Shown here: positions 35,591 through 45,198 of the stretch, piece by piece
Position numbering within the stretch: the first letter of the stretch is position 1
Layout of the letters: each line of letters opens with the position of its first letter
Source: Iodobacter sp. BJB302
GTDB taxonomy: Bacteria > Pseudomonadota > Gammaproteobacteria > Burkholderiales > Chitinibacteraceae
NCBI RefSeq assembly: GCF_002735645.1
Contig: NZ_PDZG01000006.1
Location: 37,620 to 101,619, forward strand
Reading direction: 5' to 3'
DNA: 64,000 bases
Program-made: the position numbers and the translations under genes
Notes under the pieces: model-generated
What the model saw: the letters and a program-made list of their open reading frames with translations, nothing else
Database searches by the model: none
Told to the model about the DNA's origin: nothing

Positions 35591-36546
35591 TGATGCCGCG
35601 CTTACTTTTAACTGCTCTCTTATTAGCCAGCGTTGCAAGCTATGCCGCTGAGCCCGCTGCCTGTAAAACGGTGCGTTTTTCTGATGTGGGCTGGACGGAT
35701 GTTACGGCAACGACTGCGCTCACCAGCGAGATGCTTGCCGCGCTGGGCTATCAGTCTGAAATTAAAATGCTCTCTGTGCCCGTTACCTTTCACGCGATGC
35801 AGACGCAGGATATCGACGTTTTTCTGGGCAATTGGATGCCCACAATGAAAAACGACATCGATCCTTATTTAAAAAATGGCAGTGTAGAAGTGCTGCGCAC
35901 CAATCTGACCGGCGCTAAATACACCCTAGCTGTGCCCGAATATGTATATCAGGCCGGGGTGCGCCGCTTTAGTGATATAGCTAAGTTTTCTGATCGCTTT
36001 GCCAAACGAATTTATGGCATTGAAGCGGGCAACGATGGCAATCGCCTGATCAGCAGCATGATTAAAGATAAAGCCTTTGGTTTGCAGGATTTCAAATTGG
36101 TGGAATCCAGCGAAGCGGGCATGCTTACCCAGGTTAAACGCGCCGTTCTGAAGCAGCAATGGGTGGTGTTTTTGGGCTGGGAGCCACACCCGATGAACCG
36201 CAATTTAAAGCTGCGCTATCTGGAAGGAGGCGATGCATACTTCGGGCCTAATCTGGGCGGCGCGACCGTGCATACCACCACCCGCTCTGCTTACGCAAAG
36301 CAATGCCCTAATGTTGGCCGTCTGCTGAAAAATATCTCATTCAGCACCGAAATTGAAAACAAGCTGATGGGGCAGATTCTGGATCAGAAGCAGGACGCGA
36401 AAGTAGCGGCCCGTCAGTGGCTGAGCCAAAACCCGGCCATCTGGACGCCCTGGTTAAGCGGGGTAAATAGTTTTAACGGCCAGCCTGCTGTGCCGGTATT
36501 AAAAGCCTGGTTGAATCAATCTGCCGTGGTGTCGGATGCTCGCTAG
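35587..36546 (+). CDS. choX: Choline-binding periplasmic protein ChoX
   Basis: A 319-residue protein from the first of three consecutive ATGs (35587, 35590, 35593), with a Sec signal peptide ending SYAAEP. The mature part matches the choline/betaine OpuAC-like binding family, with VRFSDVGWTDVTATTALT, FLGNWMP and FLGWEPHPMN. Two or more tryptophans form the aromatic box for the quaternary ammonium group. The length and neighbours (permease, then ATPase) match ChoXWV. It starts a three-gene operon for choline uptake, probably for betaine synthesis or lipid supply. Confidence 0.88.
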   Translation: MMMPRLLLTALLLASVASYAAEPAACKTVRFSDVGWTDVTATTALTSEMLAALGYQSEIKMLSVPVTFHAMQTQDIDVFLGNWMPTMKNDIDPYLKNGSVEVLRTNLTGAKYTLAVPEYVYQAGVRRFSDIAKFSDRFAKRIYGIEAGNDGNRLISSMIKDKAFGLQDFKLVESSEAGMLTQVKRAVLKQQWVVFLGWEPHPMNRNLKLRYLEGGDAYFGPNLGGATVHTTTRSAYAKQCPNVGRLLKNISFSTEIENKLMGQILDQKQDAKVAARQWLSQNPAIWTPWLSGVNSFNGQPAVPVLKAWLNQSAVVSDAR

Positions 36547-36620
36547 GATGATTGTGTATTTAAGGGATCAATCCACCGCTGCTGCCGGGAAAAAGACAGT
36601 TCCTGGCAGCTCATCTGCCG

Positions 36621-37472
36621 ATGATGTGGGAGAGCCTCGTGGATAAATTGCCAATAGGTCAGTGGGTGGCAGCCGGCGTGTCCCGGCTGACCGAGCCCGC
36701 AGCAGGTGGTGTGGCCTTTTTTAGTGATGGTCTTGAAAGTGCGGTGCAGGCGCTGACCCGTGTGCTGGTCGCTTGCCCGCCACTCTTATTGTTGTTTATT
36801 GCCACTTTTTTGATTTATCGATTACGACGAAGTTGGGGCTTTACGCTGTTTTCAGCATTGGCCCTGATTCTGATCGACAATCTGGCTTATCGAGAGGCCA
36901 CTTTGCAAACGCTGGTGCAAGTTGCTCTGGCTACTGCAATCTGCATGTTAATTGGTGTGCCCTTAGGCATTGCAGCGGCGCACCGGCCCTGGGTTTACCG
37001 GGTGCTGCACCCTCTGCTGGATTTAATGCAGACCATCCCTACCTTTGTGTATCTGATTCCTACCTTAATGTTATTTGGCCTGGGCATCGTGCCTGCGATG
37101 GTCTCTACCATTATTTTTGCCCTGCCTGCCCCTGTGCGGCTAACTTATCTGGGTTTGCGTGATATTCCTCCTCCCCTGTTAGAAGCCGCTAAGGCCTTTG
37201 GCTATTCTCCTTTAGCCCGGCTGTGGCGGGTGGAGCTGCCCGCTGCCATGCCCGGTATTGCCGCTGGCTTAACGCAGTGCATTATGTTATCGCTCTCTAT
37301 GGTGGTGATTGCGGCCTTAGTGGGGGCAGAAGGATTGGGCCAGCCTGTTGTTCGTGCCTTAAATACCGCCGATATGGCCCTGGGTTTTGAGGCGGGTTTA
37401 GCGATTGTTTTACTGGCGATCATGCTCGATCGCCTCTGTCAGTCCAATTCTTTATCAAGAGAAAAACGATGA
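36621..37472 (+). CDS. choW: Choline ABC permease ChoW
   Basis: This 283-residue permease of the OpuAB/ProW type has about six membrane helices and the EAA loop LLEAAKAFGYSPLARLWRVE. MQTIPTFVYLIPTLMLFG is a strong family marker. It overlaps the ATPase gene by four bases (ATGA). Confidence 0.9.
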   Translation: MMWESLVDKLPIGQWVAAGVSRLTEPAAGGVAFFSDGLESAVQALTRVLVACPPLLLLFIATFLIYRLRRSWGFTLFSALALILIDNLAYREATLQTLVQVALATAICMLIGVPLGIAAAHRPWVYRVLHPLLDLMQTIPTFVYLIPTLMLFGLGIVPAMVSTIIFALPAPVRLTYLGLRDIPPPLLEAAKAFGYSPLARLWRVELPAAMPGIAAGLTQCIMLSLSMVVIAALVGAEGLGQPVVRALNTADMALGFEAGLAIVLLAIMLDRLCQSNSLSREKR

Positions 37473-38581
37473 GCGCCATTTGTTTTGACCATGTCGATGA
37501 AGTATTCGGCCAGCAGCCTGAAGCCGCTTTCCCGCTGATTGATCAGGCGCTGTCGCGCGATGATATTTTTGACCGCACCGGTCAGTTAGTTGCAGTGCGT
37601 GATGCCTGTCTGCGGGTAGAAGAGGGCGAAATGTGTGTGCTGATGGGCTTGTCTGGCTCAGGAAAATCCAGCCTGCTCAGGGCGATTAATGGTTTAAATC
37701 CAATCAGCCGCGGCCAGCTGACCGTGCGCTGTGCCGGGGCAGAAGTAGATATGGCTAATTGCCCGGCCAGGCAGCTGCGGGAGGTGCGTACCCGTGGCAT
37801 TGCCATGGTGTTTCAAAACTTTGCGCTGATGCCCTGGCTGAATGTGGAAGAAAACGTAGCCTTTGGCTTGCATGCTTTGCAACTGAGCGCCAAAGAAAGC
37901 AAGCGCCGTGTGGATACCGTGCTGGAGCAGGTAGGGCTGGGGCGCAGGCGTTATGCGCTGCCTGCCGAGCTGTCTGGCGGCATGCAGCAAAGGGTAGGAT
38001 TAGCACGGGCGCTGGCAGTGGATAGCGATATTTTACTGATGGACGAGCCCTTTTCGGCGCTTGATCCGCTGATTCGTAATCAGCTGCAGGATGAATTACT
38101 CAGCTTGCAAAAAACACTGCGTAAAACCATTGTTTTTGTCAGCCATGATATGGACGAAGCATTAAAGCTGGGCTCGCACATTGCCATCCTGCGTGATGGG
38201 CAGATTGTGCAAAATGGCACACCGCAAGAGATTATGTTTCAGCCGGCTGATGATTATGTCCGCCAGTTTGTAAAACATAGTAATCCGCTGAATGTGCTGT
38301 CTGCCGCCAGCCTGATGCGGCCCGGCCATTTTCCTGGCCTGGAGCAGATCATGTCTGGCGCACAGAATGCACGCTCTGCGGTGCAATACTGGCATGCACC
38401 AGAGCCTTTATCCTTATTGCGTGCCAAACCTACCGTGGTGGATGCGGATATCCGCTTGCGCGAGGCCTTTGCGGTTTATGCCCAGACTGGCTGCGAGCTG
38501 ATTCTGGCGCAAGATGGCAAGCTGGTAGGCTGCTTATCTGGGGCACAAATGTCGCGGGCGATTCTGGGGCAGGCTGCTTAG
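37469..38581 (+). CDS. choV: Choline ABC transporter ATPase ChoV
   Basis: This 370-residue ATPase of the ProV/OpuAA type has the long N-terminal lead, Walker A GLSGSGKSS, and the Q-loop VFQNFALMPWLN. The signature is LSGGMQQRVGLARAL and Walker B is LLMDEPFSALD. The end (about 315-370) resembles a reduced CBS-like regulatory region. It completes choXWV, energising choline uptake. Confidence 0.91.
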   Translation: MSAICFDHVDEVFGQQPEAAFPLIDQALSRDDIFDRTGQLVAVRDACLRVEEGEMCVLMGLSGSGKSSLLRAINGLNPISRGQLTVRCAGAEVDMANCPARQLREVRTRGIAMVFQNFALMPWLNVEENVAFGLHALQLSAKESKRRVDTVLEQVGLGRRRYALPAELSGGMQQRVGLARALAVDSDILLMDEPFSALDPLIRNQLQDELLSLQKTLRKTIVFVSHDMDEALKLGSHIAILRDGQIVQNGTPQEIMFQPADDYVRQFVKHSNPLNVLSAASLMRPGHFPGLEQIMSGAQNARSAVQYWHAPEPLSLLRAKPTVVDADIRLREAFAVYAQTGCELILAQDGKLVGCLSGAQMSRAILGQAA

Positions 38582-38622
38582 GGGGGCAGATCACCCTGTT
38601 CCGGAGGCAGGCTCTGGCAGAT

Positions 38623-39357
38623 TTAAAAATCTTCAATCAGCGGCCCGATAGAAAGAATCGCCAGAATCAGCGCCAGGAATATGGTTGAGCTAAAGCCAAG
38701 ATGGCTGAAGCCGAAGGCACCCAGCAGCGCGCCACAAAAAAACGCCATGACCAGGCTGGCTTGCACTTTTAAATGGGTACGGTCGCAAAGCACCTTGATA
38801 TGTTCTGGCGTGCTTGGATTGCGGTTCCAGTAAATCAAACGCCCAAGCTCGATGCTGATATCGGTGATTAAACCGGTCAGGTGGGTGGTGCGAATCACGG
38901 CTTTAGAAATCTTGGTAATGATGGCGTTTTGCAGGCCCATAATAAAACACAGCAGCAGCATAGTCAGCGAAACAAGGCCAGGGGAGTGGGAATCAAGCTG
39001 CCCGCCCAGCAGGCCAAAGCACAGCAGAAGCAAAGCTTCCAGCATCAGAGGTTCGGCATATAAGCTGCGGCTGCCACGGCGGCGCGCCCAGTTTATCAGC
39101 AGGGTAGAGGTGATGGCCCCCGCCATAAACATCAGCAAGCTGGCCACTGCAGCAATGATCAGCCTGGAATTACCCAGTACCCAGTTATCGACCAGTCCCG
39201 ATAAAATCCCCGTCATATGCGATGTGTACTGACCTACTGCCAAAAAGCCCCCTGCATTGGTTGCGCCCGCCACAAAACAAAGGGTAATCCCAAGGTGCAG
39301 ATTATTGCGATCGGTGCGCTCTGGCGCGGTAAGGGTGCGAAGGTATTGAAGGGGCAT
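38623..39357 (-). CDS. DUF1275 (YoaK-like) membrane protein
   Basis: This 244-residue protein has six predicted membrane segments and the family's FVAGATNAGGFLAVGQYTSHMTG start, then LLCFIMGLQNAIITK and RTTHLTGLITDISIELGR. The function is unknown. It is encoded alone, convergent with choV. Confidence 0.9.
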   Translation of the reverse strand: MPLQYLRTLTAPERTDRNNLHLGITLCFVAGATNAGGFLAVGQYTSHMTGILSGLVDNWVLGNSRLIIAAVASLLMFMAGAITSTLLINWARRRGSRSLYAEPLMLEALLLLCFGLLGGQLDSHSPGLVSLTMLLLCFIMGLQNAIITKISKAVIRTTHLTGLITDISIELGRLIYWNRNPSTPEHIKVLCDRTHLKVQASLVMAFFCGALLGAFGFSHLGFSSTIFLALILAILSIGPLIEDF

Positions 39358-39613
39358 GTCGGCTTATATTTAAATGCTTTCGGTGCTGCAATTGTACTCG
39401 CCTTCATGCTTCTGCCATGTTGCCAACATTACCCTTGCATGCCTTTGCGGGTCCCTTGAGAGACCGGTAGGATTTGCGGCTAAAATAAATTTATAGTTTA
39501 TTTTGTTATATATAAGTTATTTAATAGTTCTTCTTTGTGTGAATAATGCTTGTTAGACTTCAGACAGATCAAGACATTCAGCTTTAGCCCCACTCTCTAT
39601 CTAAGGAATTAAA

Positions 39614-40396
39614 ATGAAAAAAACTCTGGTTCTTAGCGCTCTGGCGGCTTTATTGGCAACTGGTTTTGCACAAGCTGCAGAAAAACTCACTATTGCTGCA
39701 ACGGCTGTGCCTCATGCAGAAATCCTTGAATTGGTAAAACCACAATTGGCCAAAGAAGGCGTGGATTTGCAGATCAAAGTATTTACCGATTATGTGCAGC
39801 CTAATCTGCAAGTCGATCAAAAAAATATTGATGCCAATTACTTTCAGACCAAGCCTTATTTAGATAACTTTAATAAAGGTAAGGGCACGCATTTGGTGAT
39901 TGTAGCGGGTGTGCACGTAGAGCCATTTGGCGCTTATTCACGCAAATATAAATCATTAAAAGATTTACCAAACGGCGCAACCGTTGCTATTCCTAATGAA
40001 GGCAGCAATAGTGGCCGCGCTTTATTACTGCTGCAAAAAGCAGGTTTATTAAAATTGAAAGACCCGACAAATGCTTTGTCTACACCTAAAGACATCAGCG
40101 AAAATCCAAAGCAATTGAAGTTTAAAGAGCTGGATGCAGCAATGCTGGCACGCGTATTGGATCAGGTTGATTTAGCGCTGATCAATACTAATTACGCATT
40201 GGAAGCCAAGCTTAATCCGGTTAAAGATTCATTAGCCCTGGAAGACCGCAGCTCGCCTTATGTGAATTACCTGGTTGCCCGCCCGGATAATAAAGACAGC
40301 GCCGCAATTAAAAAACTGGCCGCAGCTTTAACCAGCCAGCAAGTTAAAACCTTTATCGAAGGCAAATACGCAGGCGCGGTGGTTCCAGCGTTTTAA
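39614..40396 (+). CDS. metQ: MetQ/NlpA-family binding protein (non-lipoprotein)
   Basis: This 260-residue protein has a Sec signal peptide cleaved after AQA and a mature domain of the MetQ/NlpA type. YFQTKPYLDNFNKGKGTHL, GVHVEPFGAYSRKYKSL, AIPNEGSNSGRALLLL and YVNYLVARP are visible. These bind methionine, or in paralogues other ligands, for an ABC importer. It has no lipobox Cys, whereas many MetQ proteins are lipoproteins, and no metN or metI gene is adjacent. AAGGAATT is the ribosome site. The upstream 39470-39560 is very AT-rich. Confidence 0.88.
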   Translation: MKKTLVLSALAALLATGFAQAAEKLTIAATAVPHAEILELVKPQLAKEGVDLQIKVFTDYVQPNLQVDQKNIDANYFQTKPYLDNFNKGKGTHLVIVAGVHVEPFGAYSRKYKSLKDLPNGATVAIPNEGSNSGRALLLLQKAGLLKLKDPTNALSTPKDISENPKQLKFKELDAAMLARVLDQVDLALINTNYALEAKLNPVKDSLALEDRSSPYVNYLVARPDNKDSAAIKKLAAALTSQQVKTFIEGKYAGAVVPAF

Positions 40397-40441
40397 TTGT
40401 GTGCAGGCCTGCGTAATTCAATATTTTTATCACTTGCGCAT

Positions 40442-40497
40442 GTTGGGTTACGCTGATTATCACCGCTAAAACTGCGATGATAATCAGCTAACCCAAC
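40442..40497. repeat. Palindromic repeat after metQ
   Basis: GTTGGGTTACGCTGATTATC (40442-40461) pairs with GATAATCAGCTAACCCAAC (40479-40497) with one bulge; the stem is about 20 bp. No T run follows, so it is more like an extragenic palindromic repeat than a terminator. Confidence 0.65.
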
Positions 40498-40545
40498 CTA
40501 CATTTATATACGCAGACATACCTGCGGCTTTAATTCCCTATCCGC

Positions 40546-40603
40546 TTTGCTCCGTGTAACTCTGGGGCCGAAGTGTTCTCTGTGGTTCAATATTTGGGTT
40601 TTC
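40546..40603. repeat. Degenerate solitary CACGGAG-type arm
   Basis: TTTGCTCCGTGTAACTCTGG followed by GTGTTCTCTGTGGTTCAA and TTTGGGTTTT matches the right-arm consensus of the elements near 441 and 2091 with several changes. No left arm is seen. Confidence 0.6.
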
Positions 40604-40626
40604 GTGCACGCCTGAGTCGTTATCTA

Positions 40627-42603
40627 TTAACTTAATTTAAAATGCGCCACGGCCAAATCCATGCGGCTGGCGAGATCTCTTAATGAATGCGCGGTATGGG
40701 CTGATTCTTCAACGGCGCGGCTGTTTTCCACGCTCATTTGTGCAATGCGGTCTACATTACCTGCCACGCTATTGGCCATGCTGGTCTGGGTTTTAAGTGC
40801 CTGGCTGATTTCCATGACCACATTCATCACTTTCAGCGATCCTTCGCGGATTTTCCTGATGGCGTCCCCTGCCTGATTGGCGAGTACCATCCCTTTTTCT
40901 ACTTCAATTACGCCCTGGCTCATGTTTTGGACGGCGTTGCTGGTGCCGGTTTGGATTTTTTCTATCATTTTGCCAATTTCAAAAGTGCTGGCGGTGGTGC
41001 GCTCGGCCAATTTACGCACTTCATCGGCCACCACGGCAAAGCCCCGGCCTGTGTCGCCAGCTCTGGCAGCTTCGATGGCGGCGTTTAGTGCCAGCAAATT
41101 AGTCTGATCGGCAATTTCTTTGATGACATTGGCGATGCCGGCAATTTGCTGAGAGTATTCATTCAGCTCGGCCACGCTATCAGAGGCAATGCGTACCGTA
41201 GAGGCTATCGCCTGAATACCCGCCACTGTTTGCTGGATTACCTCGCCGCCTTCATGGGAAACACGGCCTGATTCGGTAGAGGTGAGCTGGGCGTCCCGCG
41301 CATTATTGGCAACAAGATTAATACTTACGGTCAGCTCTTGCACGGCAGAAGCCATGCTGGCTGCAGCTTCGCTTTGCTCTTTGGCTCCGCCTGAAACTTG
41401 CTCCGAGCTGCTGCTGATTTGCTCCGCGCCCCGCAATAGATGGTCGGCGCTTTCTTTCGTATCCATAAATAGCTTGAGTAATTGCTCCTGCATTTTTTCA
41501 AAGGCATTGAGCAGATCGCCAATTTCATCGTTGCGGGCATGCGGAATATGGCCGCTGAAATCGCCATTGGCTAATCTTTCGATATGGCGAATGGCAATTA
41601 AAAGCGGCTGTTTTAACCAGCGGGATAAAGCCAGATGCAGCGAAACAGAGAGCAATAAGGCACCGGCAATGCAGGCAATCAGAATGAGATCATGCGTCCA
41701 TCTGGCATCGGCCAAAACTTCTTTTTGGCTTTGCGTGCTGACAATCAGCCAGTTGGGGTCATTTAGTCTTGCAAAAGATGCCTCTCTGGCTTCGCCTTTG
41801 TCGCTATAAACTATTTGCCCTTCCCCTTGTTTGAGCATGGTCTGGATATAGCTTTGGGCATCAGGGTCTTTTAGCAGATCCTTATTGGCCATGGTGGGGT
41901 GGACCAGCGCTTTGCCTAGGTTTTTACCCGCGTCAATAATCAGCAAATAGCCACTTTCTCCCAGCTTAATGGCGGCGATTTTCTTTTTTAAATCGGCCAT
42001 GCCCAGCGAGAAATCAAAGCCAATAAACAGGCTGCCAACGATTTCACCCTGCTTGTTTTTGATGGGGCGGTAAACGGTCATATAGTCATGGCCAAAAAGA
42101 TTGGCTACACCTACATAGGGCTTGCCACTGAGTAAGCCAAGCCGGGCAGGATGGGCATCACCAAGTAAGGTGCCTGTTGAGCGTGTGCCGTCAGCTTTGG
42201 TGAGCGAAGTGGCCAGACGGCGAAAATCCTGTCCTTCCCTGATAAAAATTGTGGCTACAGAGCCGGTGATTTGGGTAAAGCGGTCTGCCTGCTCATTGCC
42301 ATCGAGTATGATTTTGCCATCGTTGAGCAGCTTACCCTCATGAAGATCCCAATCCGGGCTGAAATTGCTGGCCCACACAGCATTAAGGCTGGAAGCCGAT
42401 CGATCCAGATTGGCACGGTAGGCTGCTAAAAGATCAACAACAGATTGATTGGTGGTGTGCAGACTGGCTCTGGCCGTATGCGTAAGACGCTGTTCCAGCC
42501 CGCTGGATAATCCCCAGAACAGACCCCCAAACAGAATAATCAGCAGAGCCAACAGCACTAAATTAAGGCGGACGATCAGAGAATCGTGGCGGATAAGCGT
42601 CAT
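40627..42603 (-). CDS. Methyl-accepting chemotaxis protein with Cache sensor
   Basis: This 658-residue receptor has TM1 at about 13-33, a large periplasmic sensor (about 35-300) of Cache_3-Cache_2 type ([40 protein letters not shown]), and TM2 at about 303-325. HAMP and the signalling domain follow, with the tip [20 protein letters not shown]. Such Cache receptors often sense organic acids or amines. No CheR-docking tail is seen. It is monocistronic; the flanking genes are unrelated. Confidence 0.93.
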   Translation of the reverse strand: MTLIRHDSLIVRLNLVLLALLIILFGGLFWGLSSGLEQRLTHTARASLHTTNQSVVDLLAAYRANLDRSASSLNAVWASNFSPDWDLHEGKLLNDGKIILDGNEQADRFTQITGSVATIFIREGQDFRRLATSLTKADGTRSTGTLLGDAHPARLGLLSGKPYVGVANLFGHDYMTVYRPIKNKQGEIVGSLFIGFDFSLGMADLKKKIAAIKLGESGYLLIIDAGKNLGKALVHPTMANKDLLKDPDAQSYIQTMLKQGEGQIVYSDKGEAREASFARLNDPNWLIVSTQSQKEVLADARWTHDLILIACIAGALLLSVSLHLALSRWLKQPLLIAIRHIERLANGDFSGHIPHARNDEIGDLLNAFEKMQEQLLKLFMDTKESADHLLRGAEQISSSSEQVSGGAKEQSEAAASMASAVQELTVSINLVANNARDAQLTSTESGRVSHEGGEVIQQTVAGIQAIASTVRIASDSVAELNEYSQQIAGIANVIKEIADQTNLLALNAAIEAARAGDTGRGFAVVADEVRKLAERTTASTFEIGKMIEKIQTGTSNAVQNMSQGVIEVEKGMVLANQAGDAIRKIREGSLKVMNVVMEISQALKTQTSMANSVAGNVDRIAQMSVENSRAVEESAHTAHSLRDLASRMDLAVAHFKLS

Positions 42604-42818
42604 GGCAGAGGCACCTTCACATCACTAAGTAAGATTTATTTAGGAAAACTCCGTAATAAATTACTTAATGCTTTGAATTTTTGATTGAATAACATGTAAT
42701 TTCATTCGTAAAAATTACAGTTATCGTTATCATTCAAAAAGAAGTGCACTGCAACAAAGATAAGGCTGAGTTCGGTATAAGCGGTTGACGAGCCGAAGGA
42801 CGGCTTGGGCCGACGCAC

Positions 42819-43448
42819 TTACAGCAAATTACGATAGCCGTTAATCAAAACGAGGCCCGCAAACCAGAGGTAAAGCAGGGCGGACAGCAGCAGGCAGCCT
42901 TGGGTAAAGCGCTGGCCAAATAGCTTGGCGCCGTGGGTGGCGCTGTAAACCATCAGTAAAGTCCAGGCCATACCCCCTGCAAAAAATCCAGAAAGAAACC
43001 GAGCCGTAGAGAGCATGCTGCCATCAGTGGCTTGAGCAATCAGGCTACCACCCACGGCGGCAAACCAGAGGATGGATGAGGGAGAGGCCATTGCGAGCAT
43101 CATGCCTCTGGCAAACATTCCGCGGCGGCCTGCATGTGGCAGGGTTGTGCTTTCTATTTGCTTAGCATCCTGCCATGCCTGGCGTGCCATTTTTACTGCG
43201 AGGTAAAGTAAGACCGAGCCACCACCAAGCCAAGTGAGCCATCTTACTGCCGTAAACTGCAGTAAAACGCTCATCCCTAAGAGGGAAACAATCGCCCAAA
43301 CCATATCACCAAAACACGAGCCAAAGCCCATCCACAGCGCGGGTCGGGGTCCGTGTTTCAGGCTGGTATCGATCAGGGCGACGTTGACAATGCCCAGATC
43401 CAGGCAAAGTGAAATAGAAAGTAAAAAACCGGTGATGAATACATCCAT
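42819..43448 (-). CDS. LysE-family amino-acid exporter
   Basis: This 209-residue protein has about six membrane segments. It fits the LysE/RhtB family by size and by LDLGIVNVALIDTSLKHGPRPAL and GMMLAMASPSSILWFAAVGG. It would export an amino acid or similar metabolite; the substrate is not readable. A small CGGCT/AGCCG hairpin lies just past its stop (42790-42812). Confidence 0.83.
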   Translation of the reverse strand: MDVFITGFLLSISLCLDLGIVNVALIDTSLKHGPRPALWMGFGSCFGDMVWAIVSLLGMSVLLQFTAVRWLTWLGGGSVLLYLAVKMARQAWQDAKQIESTTLPHAGRRGMFARGMMLAMASPSSILWFAAVGGSLIAQATDGSMLSTARFLSGFFAGGMAWTLLMVYSATHGAKLFGQRFTQGCLLLSALLYLWFAGLVLINGYRNLL

Positions 43449-43660
43449 TTTAAGGCTCTGTCAGTGCTTGCTTGGGGCAGGGGCGAATACGGCAGGACGG
43501 GCAGTTTAACAGTTTGAGATAAGGGCTTGAATGGACGTATTACCTTTAGTCCGCAGAAATCTATTGAGCTTGGGGTGCGGTGGCAACTATGGGCTGATAC
43601 AAAAAGCCAGGCCTTAAACCACTTTGACTCGAAGCAGATGGAGACAAACATAAAAAACCA

Positions 43661-43713
43661 GGTTTTTCTGTCTGTGAAACTTCGTGTTCTATGTGGTTCA
43701 AGGTTTGGGCTTT
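43661..43713. repeat. Degenerate solitary CACGGAG-type arm
   Basis: GTTTTTCTGTCTGTGAAACT, then CGTGTTCT and GTTCAAGGTTTGGGCTTT, resembles the right arms near 441, 2091, 11922 and 40546. It lies between the LysE and trkH genes. Confidence 0.6.
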
Positions 43714-43728
43714 GCTGCGCAGTACCGC

Positions 43729-45198
43729 TTAAGATTTCCAAAAGACCCGGGTAAACAAAATCAGCAGTGAAAAGACTTCCAGCCGCCCAAGCAGCATGGC
43801 GAAATTACAAATCCAGATTTGAATATCGCTGAGCACGCCGTAATTGGATGCAGGGCCAACCACGCCAAGGCCGGGGCCCGCGTTGTTGATGCAGGCAATA
43901 ATGGCGGTAAAGCTGGAAAGAAAATCCAGACCAGAGAGCAGGAGTAAAAAGGTGAGTACAAAAATACTCATTGCGTATAGAAAAATAAATCCCATCACAG
44001 CAAAAATAATCTGATGGGGGATGGCCATACCATTTACGCGCAGCGGATGAACGGCGTTTGGATGCAGTAAGCTGGACATTTGCCGGCCGGATTCACGCAT
44101 CATAATCAGTGTTCGGATCATTTTAACCCCGCCGCCTGTAGAGCCGGAGCAGGCGGTGATGCAGGATAAAAACAGCATCAGCAGCGGTACAAAAATAGGC
44201 CACATGCCAAAATCCACACTGGCAAAGCCCGAATCGGTGGCAATGGAGACCAGATTAAAGGCCACATGCCTGAGCGAAGTAAAAAAATCGCCATAGGTTT
44301 TTTGAACTACTAAATAGGCAGCGCAGCCAAGGGTGCTGATCAGAATCAGCAAAATCATGGCTTTAAATTCAGAGTCTTTTAAATAGGCAGAGAGTTTTCG
44401 CCCTGAAAGTGCTACATAGTGCGTGGCAAAATTAGTGGCTGCCAGCAGCATAAATACAATCAGTATGGCTTCGATCATGGGCGAATTAAAATAGCCGACG
44501 CTGGCATCGTGTGTAGAAAACCCACCCAGGCACATTGCGGCAAAAGCGTGGCAAACCGCATCCAGCCAGCTCATTCCGCCCGCAAATTTAAGCAGCAAAG
44601 TGCAGGCCAGCGTAAGCCCCGCATAGACTATCCATAAATTACGTGCGGTTTCTCTGATTCGGGGAGTGAGCTTGGCATCTTTGATGGGGCCAGGTGTTTC
44701 GGCCTTAAAAAGCTGCATTCCCCCTACGCCCAGCATGGGCAGAATAGCGACTGCCAGCACGATAATTCCCATGCCGCCCAGCCAGTTAAGCAAATGCCGC
44801 CATAAATTAATTGAAGGGGGGAGTTGATCCAGCCCCGTTAATACGGTTGCCCCTGTGGTGGTGAGCGCTGACATGGTTTCAAAGTAGGCATGGGTAAAAG
44901 AGAGAGAGGGGTTAAACAGCAGCAGCGGCAAGGCAGAAACCGCGGGCAGTACCGTCCACAGGCCAACCACCAGAACAAAGCCATCTCTTGCTTTCATTTC
45001 CCGCTTATAGCCATGGGTCAGCACAGCCAAAGCCACACTAAAAAGCAACAGGAAGGTCAGCGAGGTGATAAAGGGGGCCAGCCCTTCATCATTGCCAAAC
45101 CATGCCACCGCAATCGGCAGCAAAATCCACAGCGAAAACATGCCCGATACCCGGGCCAGAATATTCACTGTGGGGAAAATGCGTTGGACGAGTGACAT
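43729..45198 (-). CDS. trkH: Potassium uptake channel TrkH
   Basis: This 489-residue membrane protein has the four-repeat TrkH layout. Selectivity-filter-like segments are TTTGATVLTG, AMCLGGFSTHD, IATDSGFAS and NNAGPGLGVVGP. It forms the K+ channel controlled by TrkA. Its ATG overlaps the trkA stop by one base (TAATG), so the two are co-translated. Confidence 0.95.
   Translation of the reverse strand: MSLVQRIFPTVNILARVSGMFSLWILLPIAVAWFGNDEGLAPFITSLTFLLLFSVALAVLTHGYKREMKARDGFVLVVGLWTVLPAVSALPLLLFNPSLSFTHAYFETMSALTTTGATVLTGLDQLPPSINLWRHLLNWLGGMGIIVLAVAILPMLGVGGMQLFKAETPGPIKDAKLTPRIRETARNLWIVYAGLTLACTLLLKFAGGMSWLDAVCHAFAAMCLGGFSTHDASVGYFNSPMIEAILIVFMLLAATNFATHYVALSGRKLSAYLKDSEFKAMILLILISTLGCAAYLVVQKTYGDFFTSLRHVAFNLVSIATDSGFASVDFGMWPIFVPLLMLFLSCITACSGSTGGGVKMIRTLIMMRESGRQMSSLLHPNAVHPLRVNGMAIPHQIIFAVMGFIFLYAMSIFVLTFLLLLSGLDFLSSFTAIIACINNAGPGLGVVGPASNYGVLSDIQIWICNFAMLLGRLEVFSLLILFTRVFWKS

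Noticed and set aside
44419..45195. Plus-strand frames opposite trkH
   Set aside because: They are shadows of the membrane-protein codons with no domain and no ribosome site.
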